Of a stretch of DNA of 64,000 nt, positions 37,876-50,220 are shown in pieces. How positions within the stretch are numbered: the first letter of the stretch is position 1; every line of letters begins with the position of its first letter. Source of the DNA: Certhia americana (taxonomy: Eukaryota; Chordata; Aves; Passeriformes; Certhiidae); assembly GCA_018697195.1 (NCBI GenBank), contig CM031879.1, positions 19,775,821-19,839,820 of the forward strand, written 5' to 3'. A program made the position numbers and the translations under genes. The notes under the pieces were generated by a model. The model was not told the DNA's origin and did not search any database. It saw nothing but the letters and a program-made list of their open reading frames with translations.

Positions 37876-38574
37876 TAGAATAATTTACAATTTTAATTCA
37901 GTGGTGGCTGAAAAGAGAATACAAAAGAATTGCATACTGAGCTATGGCTGGGTTTGGGTCTGGAAATATTCCCATTCCTTTTCTTAGTAAAAATATCATA
38001 AACCTCACTGCAGGTTAGACTACACACTGGAGAACCAGTTATGTTTTCAGTGCCTTTGAAGTCTCATACATCTGTTGAACTCAGCATGCACCCACTACGG
38101 ACCTCTTTGATTCATTGTAAATGTTTACCATAGGAAGAGATTTACATTTATAGGCCAACTGCTTACAAAACTCACAAATACATCAAGACTTTGAGAAGTT
38201 TTCCACGTGACTTTGGATTCAAATTATCTTTCATGACCAGCAGTGATTTCAAAAATCTATGTGAAGAAGCAGAGCTATTCAAAGCTTTCCAATAAAATGC
38301 ATCTTGGAAATCCTGCCTGTCCTGAGGCCCCGGGCTATAAAGCCTCATCCAGACAGTAAAGCTACATTAAAAGTTCAGTTACAGCCTTTGCTGCTGCAGA
38401 AGTTTCCGTATAAAATGTATTGGAAAGGCCAAAGACAAGCGATGCTCCGCAAGATTGTTGAAAGTAAGTGGTTCTTCTCTTATGAGAGTTTTCCTCTCTG
38501 TAAAGGACAGAATGCACTCTTGTTGGAATAGAAGTGCAGGACAAAAAAAATCAGTGATTATATATGTAGAAATA

Positions 38575-38617
38575 ATACATACATATATACATAAATACAT
38601 ACATACATGCACATGCA
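38575..38617. repeat. ACAT/ATAC tetranucleotide microsatellite
   Basis: Imperfect repeats of ATACAT are followed by ACATGCAC. Confidence 0.75.
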
Positions 38618-39969
38618 CAAAAATGCTCTTGTCTCTGCAATAAATGACAATTTTAATGAAACCATCTGTAAACAGCTGTGCTGGTCCCTGGATTGTGGGC
38701 TGGCATGAGACATGGAATGATACAGACCTGTAAAGTGCCTGTTTTGCTGGAGGGAGAGAGGTTAGGGCTGGTAGGAAATTACTGTTAATCTTAGGGAGTA
38801 TATTATGGCTGATTAATTTTATGGACTACATTGGTTAATGGATTGTTTTGTTTCCAAATACTTTAAATCTCTGCTGGTTCAGAAGAATGCATTCAAAAAC
38901 AACTCACTTGTGTAGAGTCGTTACAGGGTTTTGTTCATTTGCTTGTTCAAACTTTTGGCATAACTTTAGCTATTCAGTATTACCAAGCGAAAAACATATG
39001 TACAGAAAAGCACAAACTTTGATGTTTCATTAGTAGCTCATTTGAGGGAGAAGAGAAAGTTAGAGCAGCTGATTACTAGCAGTAAACAATAATATGCTTT
39101 AACAAACAAGAAATAACATATAGAAGTGGATGTTGACAAAAATCATTGCTTCATGACAGAAAATATTAATAGTAACACTCTTGAACAGTGGCATGACCTC
39201 ACTGCATTTCTCTTTTGGCAGTTCTATCTTCTGAGAAGCACAGTGCCAAGCTGCATTGGGTTTGTGTCTGCACGTGTAGTTTGCAATCACCTTGCAATGC
39301 CCTTCCCCAGGAAGCTACTACCAGTGCCAGATCTTAAGTGATCTTAAGCCAAAGGGTGAAAACAAGAAATAACTCACAGCACCGTGTGCCTGCCCTGATG
39401 TCAGAAGGGAATATATTGGGAGTGGTGGTTTTCAAGCTCATGTAGCTGTGTAGACTTTGAGAACTGCTCTGAGAATTGCCACCACCGAGAAGCGTCTGTG
39501 TCCAAAAACTTCACAAGTCCAGCCGAGTAACCAGGAGCAGCTTCACAAAATTGTGGTCACACACCGGCATTTATGAATGCTCAGATTCAATCAGAACAGG
39601 GATGCTATGCACTTCCCAAATACCTGCTGGTGATGCCGTCTCTGTTGTTCCAGAAAGCTGTCCAGCTTCACATTTCCTCTTCTCAGCATTCTTCCTGTGC
39701 ATCATTACAATATCATCTGTGATCTCTCTAGTTTTCTCCTTCATGTGTATGCTCAGCATCCCAAATGGGTTGACTGGTATTACATTTACCAATTATTTTA
39801 AATATGGGAAACAGTGATTTCCTGTATGCATTACTTTTCTTTTGACAGGAGTGGTGTTTGAAATTTTTAATAATTTTGCTCACATTTACTTTTTTCACGT
39901 ATAGGTTACCCAGAGTTTATAGGGGAAACCTCAAAAATAATTATTAGTTAATAATTAATTATTATTAAT

Positions 39970-40007
39970 AATTTTGCCTCCCATAATTAGTTATGGGAGG
40001 CAAAATT
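39970..40007. repeat. Perfect hairpin, 17-bp mixed-sequence arms, 4-base loop
   Basis: The left arm AATTTTGCCTCCCATAA (39,970-39,986) and right arm TTATGGGAGGCAAAATT (39,991-40,007) are exact complements around TTAG. The stem has a GC core (GCCTCCC), so it is unlikely to be only AT-richness. An AT-only near-palindrome (TTAATAATTAATTATTA) lies immediately to the left at about 39,945-39,970. Confidence 0.85.
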
Positions 40008-42240
40008 GATGAAACCACAGAATAAGCTTGGAAGAAATTTTTTTTCTAAATTTTGGACTTTCAAAATACAGGCCAGGAAGTATTGTGAGAGTTATTTTAA
40101 TTTTACTGAAAAACTTGTTTCAAGTGATACTTGCAAGAGCAATATCCAGCTCTAACGCAATATTGAAAGAAACCCAACAATTTTTTATTTATGTGGCCGT
40201 TGCTTTATTCCTGTGGGCAAACCCCATTTAGATAATTGCTGCTGGCTGATGGACTCTGAACCATTAGAGATCCTGTCCTCCTGATGGGATTCTTCAGGTG
40301 TTCCAGCCAGGCAGATCCCAGCCTTATGGCTTCTCACAGCTACATAAACTCTCTACAAGCCATTCTCTCAGATACTGCACCTTTGTGCCCCCGCACCTTA
40401 TGAAAGAAATTTATCCCTCAGCATTTATAGAAGTGTATTGTTTAATAGGATTGCATTTAAATTTCTATAAAGGCTGTCAATCCAATGCTTATGACTCACA
40501 ATGGAAAATTCCTCACAGAGACTTTATTTAACCACTGACTTCTAGATTCAGAGAATGAGCAGTGTACTGCAAAGATAGGTAATACACTTTCCTTTCTTTT
40601 AAATTAACCAGCAATCAGTTCTGGCTTCAGAAGTTTTATTACTTTTTATTAAATGCAGCGGAGATTGTCTGTTATTGGAAAATGTGAAAGAGAACAAAAA
40701 AGCTTTTTGACAAGACCTATTACACATATTTTATAATGTATTTTCTATTCAAAGCAATTTCACTGCTGTAGACTAAACAGAGACTTAAATTAATATTTGA
40801 CAGATTTGTTTAGAAGGTAGTGTTCTTCCAAAGACCCCCAAATCATTATTAGTTTTAGACAACTTCAGACAGAAGGATTTTAAATTCCTTCCATAGCAGT
40901 GATTTGGTTTATTATTACTTTTTAGATGGCAAGATATCTAAAGGACAAATATGAACAGAAAAACTAAAGGGATTTTCTGAACTGAGTCCTGTTGTTTGGT
41001 GCTAAAAGCCACACTGTATAGAATCACTTTCTCTTGAGCTCCAGCTTTAAAGCAGTAAAATCTTTTTGTCCCCACTTAATTCTTCTGGAGACACGTTAAA
41101 GACTGTCCTCAGAATTAGGAAACTGTAAACTTCCCTAGAAATGTATCTGTTATTAATTTCTAAACAATTTTCTCAAACTAACATAATCTTTTACTTTTAA
41201 AAAAAGGTATTTCCTCCCTGTTGCTCATAAAGTCCTTCACCACCTGAAAAAGGACAGTGCAGTCACAGTTGATAGTTAAATTATACCTATTCATTGCTCA
41301 GGAAGTATACTATACTTAAACTTTTATATCTTTTCTTTGGTCTTCTGTCATTTTGTTTTGCCATGGTGCCTCATCTCCTCTCTCCTATTCTCCCAGCCAT
41401 GTTATCTGTCCTCTGAACCTGTTCCCATCTAAATTCACTTCAAGAGAATCATACACGTTATTCCTGGTAAGATGCATTAGGGCCTTGCACAATGGCACTA
41501 ATGCCTCCCTAGCTTTAGTGGGAATCTCTCACCAGAAGCCCCAGGGACCCGCAATCACCTTTTCAAGGCCACATTGCCAGGGCAACTCCCAGCCACTCCT
41601 GGATCTCCCCTTCAGTCATTCTCAATACAGACACTTAAGCACTGCTGTTTTTACATCTCATTTCTACAACTCATCCTCAAAGCCACTGTGCTCTGTCTAA
41701 TCTTCTAATCCTACTCATATCTGAACACAATAAATAATGGATAAAGATAGGTCATACTGCAAAATTAAGCATAATGCAGGTTATGGGTTGCATCATATTT
41801 GAAATAAACCACACATGGTTATAGATGTTGGCAAATATCCAGTATATTCAAGAACAGTATCTAAAATATAGTGAGTAATTATTTCATTTTTAAAAACTTC
41901 AACAGCGTAAGTATAAATTGATTTTTGTCTTCTATTTTGAAAGTTTAGAGCTTGTGCATTTATTTTAGTCCATCTGCTTTATACCATTCTTTAGGCAGAA
42001 ACTGGGTTACTTCAGTGTGAAGGAAGTCTCTGCATGACACAGGCCTGGATAATATTCTCCTTTCAGCCTTGACCTTGCACTCAGAGAGAGCTAGAGAAAG
42101 GAGAAGTATAGATTCAGTGCAGCAGTTGAATACACTCAAACCTGCTTTGGAGATTGGAACAATTGATGCCTTATGTTTTAGCTTCCATGTTTTCCAGATT
42201 CTGTACTGCATTGGTATATAACTCTGAACCTCATATAAAG

Positions 42241-42534
42241 TGTTAGCAAGTTCTCCTCACAGTTAAGTGAGACAAAACAATCCTTTTCCAGCCCGAGAAC
42301 CAAGGACACTGTTAGAGCTTCAGGCCCCAAAAGTATAAACAACAGTGAATTGAGGAGAGCAATCTGGGAGGATGGGACTTCATAACCTGAAGCTGTAATT
42401 GGACAATTAACCCCAATATGTAAATGGACCAGAACTTATAAAAGTGTGAAAATGTGTGACCCATTTCATCCATCTTGAGTGTGGCCTCAGCCAGGTTCTT
42501 GTACTGCCCAAGGTTTCAGTTATAATTGAACACA
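42241..42534 (+). mobile_element. Probable solo LTR of an avian endogenous retrovirus (ERVL-like)
   Basis: The segment begins TGTTAGCAAG and ends near GAACACA. A TATAAAAG box lies at 42,437-42,444. It is followed by CATCCATCTTGAGTGTGGCC and TTCTTGTACTGCCCAAGG, a downstream layout I associate with passerine class III LTRs. TG...CA termini and a promoter-like centre are visible, but no clear target-site duplication was found, so the borders and family are provisional. No retroviral coding sequence flanks it. Confidence 0.5.
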
Positions 42535-43400
42535 GGTTTTAGGTTACAGAACACCATAAAGCTAAAAAGACCATTTATATTCCCACAGACTTATGCAACA
42601 TTTATAACAGTAAGCAACCTAGAAAAGCAAGTTTATTTATTTCTGGTTACATGTTGGCAATCTAGATGACATTCACAACCAGGAGAACATAATAACTAAA
42701 GGCTGCCTCTTCTGCCACTACATGTTTCTCATGTTTTCTTGTTCTGATCACTCTAACTAGCAGAAATAAAACCACCTATCAAAAATAACTGTCATAATGT
42801 ATCTTCATGGGAATAACCTTATATTGCCTGTATATGAAATACACCTCAGCCTACCATAATGTGCAGGCAGAGTTAAAATAGCATAAAAATCTTACAGAGC
42901 CTTATTCCATTTGAATTGAACAAATTACTTTCTACCACAGTTAAAAATGGCTTAGCTTTTAGGAAGTTTAGTGAAAAATTAAGCTCCCCCACCTTAAGCA
43001 AACACTGCAGGCTATGCTTATGGAAAATTATCCTCATGTTAATCAGCTGTACATGCTGACAAACTTGTTCTTTTCTGGTTGCCTAGCTGTCTACCAACCT
43101 CCTCTGGCTCCCCGCCACGACCTCTGTGAAAGAGCTGCTATAGCAGTAGCAAGTATGTTCTCAGAACGCCTTACTAGCTGTGCTGTAGGTTTCTAGTTAT
43201 TGAACAGCAACACGTCGTACTTTAATTACTGTGCCAGTATTTGAAATAAAAATGCTGGGTTTCATCTTTTAAATAGACACGAGAAAATTCAAGGTCAAAA
43301 AAGATAACTGGTCAAAACAGGTCAGCATTACATGTTATGCTGTAGCAGCAAATACTACAAAACCAAATCTACACTTCAAAATGGTAGGTCTGAAGCTGTC

Positions 43401-43456
43401 ATATATATATATACACACATATATATACACACATACATATATGTGTGTATATACAT
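43401..43456. repeat. Compound AT/AC microsatellite with cruciform potential
   Basis: Alternating ATATAT and ACACAC blocks are followed by TGTGTGTATATAC, so the right part is complementary to the left. Confidence 0.85.
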
Positions 43457-44777
43457 AATTTTAACACATGTAATGATAGGCTTGAAGAACTATGATACCT
43501 ACAAATAAAAATGTTACACATCTTCTAAAATGTATTTGTCACGAAGTATAGAAACTGAACAAAATTTCACTACTTCAGGCTCTAGCACACAGAATTTATT
43601 AGAGGCTGGTTGGCTTTAGGAGGCAGACTGCTGTGGATGTTCTCCAAGTTTAACAGTTCCTCCTCAAATCAGCCACTGGGTTGTCATGTGTGCCTAAAAG
43701 GCAGTTGGGCACTAAAACTATTCAGGGCTTCAAGCCCTATGCTACACATACACCAGCATTTTAGTTATTAAAAGGAAAAGTCAGGTAGGTATGTTCTTAT
43801 TGGACAATTTCTCCTTCAGGTAGAGTCGGTGAGCATGAGCAAAGTAGTTATCCACATAATTTGTATGTGCTATCCTAACATACCATGGGAAGAAACCTTA
43901 ATTGAAAGTAATAATAGGGTAGCCAGGAATGTACCAATTAAAATAACTTGGCTGTCTGTGCTAAATTCCAGATATTCCTAAGGTCTTAAAGAAATTTAAC
44001 TGTCTTTACTTCCTAGAATGCAATCAAAAACAAAGAAGTACTTTTAGACTTAATTCTTTCAGACATGAAGCAACTGCACATACTACAGATTTGATTTTCT
44101 TATTGATGGATCATATGCACTAAGCAACGTAGTAGTTTTGAAAAAAATTGATAGTTTTCATCCATCTTCTCAAGCCAGTTTGAAGCACATTCAATTTTGT
44201 TTTGTTTATATATGTTAAGACTCCTACAGCATGCATTTGTTATGCTTTTGGATTTTTAAATTTTTATATTCTCTCTTAAATTTCTATATTCTCTTTTTCC
44301 TATAAAAAACAATATAATTCACTGTACCAGTTTCTCTAGCTGGCCTGCAGCTTATTTAAGTAACCTCCCCAAACACAAAAATCAGGCTGATCAAGATATG
44401 CATGTTCTCAATCTTGCTTTATGGAGCCATATACCTGCAAGAACACTGCTGCATAAAGACTGCTCTCTGTTTTCCCCCCTCCTCCCCAAACATTTGCATC
44501 AACTGGCAAAACCCACACAGCAGCAAAGCAATTAAAGAAGCACCAGAAACAGTATGATGCAACAGAGAAGCCCCAGGTCTGGACCCAAATCTGCTCTTTG
44601 ACAGGATCTCAGACTATGGTCTCCTGGAGAGCAGCGGCAAAAGAGCAGGTCTGCCAGGACATGGCCAGCCCTGACACACCACTGGGCTGCAGTAAGGATC
44701 TGCTGCACAACAAAGGTGTGGTTCATGCTTGTTCCTTAAGGTTGCTATGTGTCAGATAGAGAATTAAAGGCAAAAAG

Positions 44778-44784
<7 letters not shown>

Positions 44785-44808
<24 letters not shown>
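44785..44808. repeat. A24 homopolymer
   Basis: Twenty-four A residues, the longest homopolymer seen in the window. It could be a retroposon tail, but no body or target-site duplication was recognised to the left. Confidence 0.85.
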
Positions 44809-47800
44809 GAAATAGAAACTAAATTAAAGTTATTAAGTCATCCATCAGGATCCAAAAAGCAATTGTTGCTGAGTTGCATTACATATTTGCCAGTTGCTCA
44901 CTGACCTGTTGGGAGTGAACTGTTGACCTCAAGGCAGATTTTAGAGGGCAAGTATGTATTTAGTTCTTAGCAGTTACAGTAAAAAGGGTGGATTTTGAAT
45001 GCACTTGCCTGTGCTTCCCTCCTTTCAGTAAAGACAAGGCCTCCTGGTCAGAACCACGCTGATCAGGGTGGGAGGTCAGTCACGCTGCAAATAAGAACTG
45101 ACGTTTCAAAGCCAGAGCAAGATTTTTGTTGTTAAGGAAATGCGCTCTAACAACAGATTTGCAGATCACAGTAAGGAATTAATATGTCTCTCTTTTGCTT
45201 TTTTAAACTGGTGAAGTTCTTGAGCTCCATGGTGGCTGACTAATAGCTGAGGGGGGATTTCATTACATTGAATTAAAAAATTGTCAGGAAACTTACAGGA
45301 AGGAATAAATATTCCCTTTAATACCTGCAAATAAAACAAGATTATCTTATTTACTCCACTCATGGTTATTGCTGAGTGTAAAATTCAAGAAGTCACACCT
45401 TTGCTGAGTTATAAACCAAGCAAAGAGAATAAAAAGAGTGCTTCAACAAACCCTGTGCCAGACAATTTTAAAGATGAGCTCTAATGCAAGGTTAGATGCT
45501 ACCTGAGCTGGGTAAAGAAAAATGTTTTCCTCTGATTTGCAGAGCAGCTATAGAACTGTTTCACAGTTACTGCAAGCAATGATCAGTTGCTTGATCTCTC
45601 CTCAAGGGGAGAGAGAAGACACCTCAAATTCCAGTATGTTTTGGTTCCATCTTCCTCACAGTCTTGAAAAGGAGAGCAGTACAGTCTGATGCTCCAAGCC
45701 ACAAAGGAATTGCTGAGGAGCTCTTGAAAAGAGCTAGATATTCCCATAACTCAAAAGTACAATTCTGTATCCAGAGCAAAACCAGCCTTATCCTTTGTTG
45801 AGTAAACTGGAAGGGCACAAATTACTTTTCTTCAAGTAAGCAGTCTGATGTCAAAAATGAGGGCAAGAAAAGATACAAACAAATGACATATACAACAGGC
45901 ACTGGAGGAAAAGTTCTAGTTGGCTCCTAAGACAGAATTCTTGCAAGAAATGAAAGAACTTATTGTACCACAGCATTGGTTCTCAGGCTGCAGCCTGCTC
46001 ACTCTTGCGGCAAGGACACTCTGCTGCACAGCCTGCCCACCAAGGGGGAGGCTGCTTCCTACTGACACACTTCCACATCCACATGGAATCAGCAGAAGCT
46101 TTACTGACCAACTAAAATAAAACTTAATCATCATCTTTGGCAACTTCTGTTGCCAAGTCATGTCATTCTGTTATTGAAATTCAATATAGAGAAAATAAAC
46201 CACCATAGGTTTGATCCTCTTTCTTCCAAACTATTCCTCACCTGAAACAAAAATGCAAAATTTCTGAGAAAGGAAATGCAGCGACTGAATCTGAAATGAA
46301 CCCTAACTTAATAGATGACTCAGTTACCTCCAGGGGGTACCTCTCAGGGCTGCAATTCCTCAACTTTTAAAGGCTCAGAACACAGAGACTAGAAGTGAAT
46401 GAGCCTATTATCAGTAAAATAACTATATGTTACTTGACATTGATTCAGTAACAGTGCAAACCACATCCTCTTCAACGGGGTCTCTGTTGAGAAAAATATG
46501 ATTTGCTCAAAAAAGAGGACTTGTGTCCTCACAGCTCCAAACCCACTTCCAACCACAAGGACAGTTCCTCATTTTCAGTTACCACAAGCGGTTTTGCAGA
46601 GAGCAGACTGGTGTTTTCTGTAGGCCCAACCAAAAAGGGCATTGATGGAAAGGCAGCTTGCTTCACTTTTTTTCATTCCCAGGCTGCCCTGTTGACATAC
46701 CCCTCCTGTGTGGTCACAGTAATCATATGCTCTCACTCCTGATCTCCCCCAGCCATGTTCTTGTGGTCACTGCAGTGAGGTTTACACTTGTCTCAGACCA
46801 TTCCACTTGTCACTGCAAATAACATGAAATGTAAGAGATGGTAGGAATTTTTTTTTTTCCCCAGGAAAGGCATATTCTCTGTTACCCTTGCTTGTTCTTT
46901 GGTGTAATCAACTGTCTCCTCATTTTATGGAAAATCAGAAAACCAAACCATGACCTAAAACCAGGACTGTCCAAGGTGAAGACTTGAGAAACGCAGTGAT
47001 GCTACTAAAAAAAAAAATACATCCTTGAATAACTATTTTTTTTTTACTTAAGTCATTAATAAAATCTTTAAGGTATGATTCATAGCACTAGAAAAATGAA
47101 CTCCAGATAGAAAGCTTACCTCACATTCTTGCTCCATTTTCAATTGTAGAATGTTACTTCTGAAATTGTGTGAATATTTAAACTGTGAAGCTCGAACTAT
47201 TATTGTAGAGGTTCACATTTAAAGACAAAATTTAATTTTCTGTCACAGGTAACTCTGACAAGGATAATAAAACCTATTTATTAAATAAGTAAGTATTTAT
47301 AAGTATTTGTAATACAGATCTTTAAAATCATGAAACTTACTTATATTCATACACATATGCAGTTTCCAATGTATTTCAGAGCTGGTATCCTGAAATGGAA
47401 AAATATGAGAGAAGAGCAGCTACCCAAGAAGCTCATAGATATCAGCAATGGGTAACACAATTTGAACCCTTAGGAACACAGTGAGAAATGCAGAGGACAG
47501 CCTCCAATAAACTGCAATTGCCTTAAGTCAGCAAGAGCACATCTACATCTTTAGAATACAGGCAGGTAACTCTAACTGGTGGCTTTCCTTGAGAGAACTT
47601 TGCTTTAAATGAAATGTTTTACACAGAAACAGCAGGGTTTTGCTGAAATTACTGCAAACATATATATCAAAGGCAAAAATCTAGTTTTCAGTGGATTTGT
47701 TGGCTGTATTGACAGATCCATCCTTCAGGACTCGCTGCTTAGCCATGATATAAAAACAAAAACAGCTTTTGAATAATTAATGAAACACAGGGACTGAAAA

Positions 47801-48069
47801 TAGACCTCTTTTCTTCCCTTTCCTGCCTCCCCTTATTAAAAAAGAAAACAAAATCCTAACAATAGAGCCTGAAGGTTAAAAGGCCCTTAAGAATAACTAC
47901 CAGCCAGCTGGTCTGAGAAGAACAGTATGAAGCAAAATGTTACACCTGTAACATCCAGGCAGTATGGCAACATCTACACAGAAAAAAAAATCAGAAGTTT
48001 TTAGAGAGAAAAAATACTCAAGGAAAAGAAGTGATTACAAGAGGGCAGCAGCTGCATATACCCATTGAA

Positions 48070-48098
48070 GATTGATAAATTTGATGAATTTATCAATC
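48070..48098. repeat. Perfect hairpin, 12-bp arms, 5-base loop
   Basis: GATTGATAAATT (48,070-48,081) pairs with AATTTATCAATC (48,087-48,098) around TGATG. Confidence 0.75.
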
Positions 48099-48383
48099 AA
48101 TCAAATTATATTTCTTGCTATTTAGACCACCAGCAAGGGAGGCATGTAAATTTCCCCAAAAATGGCTTCAGATATACCATAATTGTTTGGTTTATGAAAT
48201 AAAAAATGCTCAAACAAAAAAAAACAAAAAAAAACCCCCCACACAAAAAAATAAAACCCACAAAAAATCCCACAAAATACTGTCCTGTAAAGTGCTTCCA
48301 AGTGTTTTATCTTTTTACATACACTTGTAATGAAAGAAATGCTGCCAATATTCTACAGCTTAAGCATTTCCTGTTCCACTAAA

Positions 48384-48405
48384 ACACACACACATGTGTG
48401 TGTGT
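48384..48405. repeat. Perfect 22-bp CA/TG palindrome
   Basis: ACACACACACA is followed directly by TGTGTGTGTGT. It is a self-complementary alternating purine-pyrimidine tract with cruciform or Z-DNA potential. Confidence 0.85.
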
Positions 48406-49810
48406 ACTTTACAGAAAGTGTGTAAAACTGAAGAACCTAGGATTCTGAGAAATATTTTGGAACCAAGTTTCCAAAATATAAAGTCTTTCCTTTACAGGAA
48501 GACTCAGTCACTTCCAAGAGATTTGCAGATTGAGGAGTCCTGTACATGCATGCATTTCAAACTATTTTTACAGTTTAAACCCAAGATTTTCTTCCATAGT
48601 CTCTCTTCCTTACATTTTTGAACATAGTTACAAGCTCTTAAGTACAGGCAAAAGGGCCTGTAAGTCGAGCAGAAGGGGGTGCCATCTTGTCTCCACCTGA
48701 TTTTGTGGAAGATGTGAAGTCAATACAGCATCTTATTATATATTACAATCATATAAAGACTTGTGTTCCCAGGTTTTTCTCCCGTCTTCCCGGGTTCATT
48801 TCCTCTTATACTTCTTTAGTTCTTCTCGCCAATGTACAGTAAATTACAATGGGAGACCTTGCACATTTCACCTAGCACCTTCCACACAGACAATTAATTT
48901 ATCAGAGGATGAGACGCACTCTTCACCTAACACCACAGAAAACTAGCAAGGTGCTCCCTTTGATATCTGTTTTTCACCTTTGCACGTGAGAAACGTGAAC
49001 ATTTCTTTTGTGCAGCTGAAAGCTGCGTATAAGCAGCAGTACTTTGGGTCTTTGGGTTTTGAAATGCCTTCAACCTTCATCGCAGCTGGTTGCTGTCACA
49101 CGGAGAGAAGCAGGGGGAAGAGAAATCTGGCTGACGAAGGCTGTCGATTGTGATTTCTCCTCAGCAGCTGGCCCCTGGAGAGCGTGAAATACCTATAATT
49201 CACCTCAGACTGTGGCAGGGAGCGTTTTTGGCCGGGGGTGGGTGACACCGCCGCCCGGCCTCCCCGCTGGCTGCGCACAGCGACACCGCAGCTGGGCCAC
49301 CTGCGCGGGCAACAAGCTTCCTTTCTGCCACAAAACGAGAAAAGACTTTTGTGTTACACATGACACCGGCTTCCACTGACAGCTTCCAGCACAGGCTGGT
49401 TCCCGCATCCCCGCGGGCAGCCTGCATACCCCGCGCTCCGGGCGATTCCCGCTCGCACCCGGGCTCCCCACGACCTCAGCCCAGCGCACCGGGGGCACGG
49501 CCCCTCACGGCGCCCCGGCGGCTCCTACAGCTCGGGGACAGCGGCCGCGTCCCTACGGCGCCGACCGCTCTTCCTTTTCGTCACCTTCTTGTCTTTCTTC
49601 TTCTCCTTCGTGCCCTGATCCTCCTCTCCTCCCGCGGCCCCCGCTGTCCGCCCATGCCCGGCCCCGCCCGGCCCGGCAGGTACCGAGGGGGCGGGCGCGG
49701 AAGGCGACGCCCTCCCCTCCCCCCCGCACGGCGCATGGTCGCGGCGGCCGCGCGCTCGCCGGGCTCCCCCTTGGCTGCCGCGCGCCGTGGTCTCGCCCGC
49801 CCCCGCTGCC

Positions 49811-49858
49811 ATGTTGGATCGCGCGGCCGCCGGGGCCGGGCCGGAGTTGGAAGTTTAG
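49811..49858 (+). other. Possible upstream ORF (15 codons) ahead of WASL
   Basis: An ATG overlapping the YY1-like element opens MLDRAAAGAGPELEV and stops at TAG (49,856-49,858), about 250 bases before the WASL start. It matters only if transcription starts upstream of it, which is unknown. Confidence 0.3.
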
Positions 49859-50001
49859 GGGCGGGAGCGATCGGGATCGGCCCCGGCGCGGAGCGGCTCC
49901 GGCGCGGCTGCACCGCTGCCCGGCCGCCCCCCTCCCCGGCACCTTCCCCGCCGCCCCTCTTCTCCTCCCTCCTTGCCCGGCCCCGCGAGGGAGGCTCCGC
50001 G

Positions 50002-50016
50002 ATGTGGCTGCTGTGA
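50002..50016 (+). other. Minimal upstream ORF (Met-Trp-Leu-Leu-stop) in the WASL 5'UTR
   Basis: ATG TGG CTG CTG TGA lies 90 bases before the WASL start codon, with G at -3 giving a moderate initiation context. It would lie in the leader if transcription starts at about 49,800-50,000. A four-codon uORF would allow reinitiation at the main ATG. Confidence 0.45.
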
Positions 50017-50106
50017 GGCCCCGGCGGCAGAGGAGGAAGGGGAGGAAGGGGCCGCGGGCGCCATCGGTCGCAGGGCAGCGAGGGCAGCGCCGGGCCGGCC
50101 CCGGCC

Positions 50107-50220
50107 ATGAGTGGCGCCCCGCAGCAGCAGCCCCCGCGGCGGGTCACCAACGTGGGCTCGCTGCTGCTCACCCCGCAGGAGAACGAGAGCCTCTTCGGCT
50201 TTCTCGGCAAGAAATGCGTG
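50107..50220 (+). CDS. WASL: WASL (N-WASP) coding exon 1, gene continues beyond the window
   Basis: N-WASP is the ubiquitous cytosolic activator of the Arp2/3 complex. It links Cdc42 and PIP2 signalling to branched-actin assembly. This exon encodes its first 38 residues: MSGAPQQQPPRRVTNVGS, then LLLTPQENESLFGFLGKKCV. That matches the vertebrate N-WASP N-terminus up to the beginning of the WH1 (EVH1) domain, which binds WIP-family proteins. The ATG has G at -3. The exon ends AAATGCGTG|GTAAGT, a consensus donor at the known exon 1 boundary. The poly-Gln/Pro start is slightly shorter and different from the mammalian one. The remaining WH1, basic, GBD, proline-rich and VCA parts are not in the window. 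Confidence 0.95.

Larger units (their letters stand above)
33906..42240. other. Intergenic AT-rich stretch, no gene seen
   Basis: About 8.3 kb without a supported gene. It holds the AT microsatellite at 36,813-36,844, tandem and inverted repeats around 37,800-37,880, an ACAT-rich microsatellite at about 38,575-38,617 and a strong hairpin at 39,970-40,007. A 113-codon plus-strand frame at 39,476-39,817 shows no domain. Confidence 0.55.
42535..49219. other. Intergenic stretch up to the WASL CpG island, no gene seen
   Basis: About 6.7 kb without a supported gene. It contains the compound microsatellite at 43,401-43,456, an A24 run at 44,785-44,808, a hairpin at 48,070-48,098 and a perfect CA/TG palindrome at 48,384-48,405. 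Distal WASL regulatory elements could lie here but cannot be recognised from sequence alone. Confidence 0.55.

Noticed and set aside
39476..39817. 113-codon plus-strand frame with a hydrophobic stretch
   Set aside because: The hydrophobicity comes from T-rich DNA. There is no domain, no splice context and no upstream promoter evidence.
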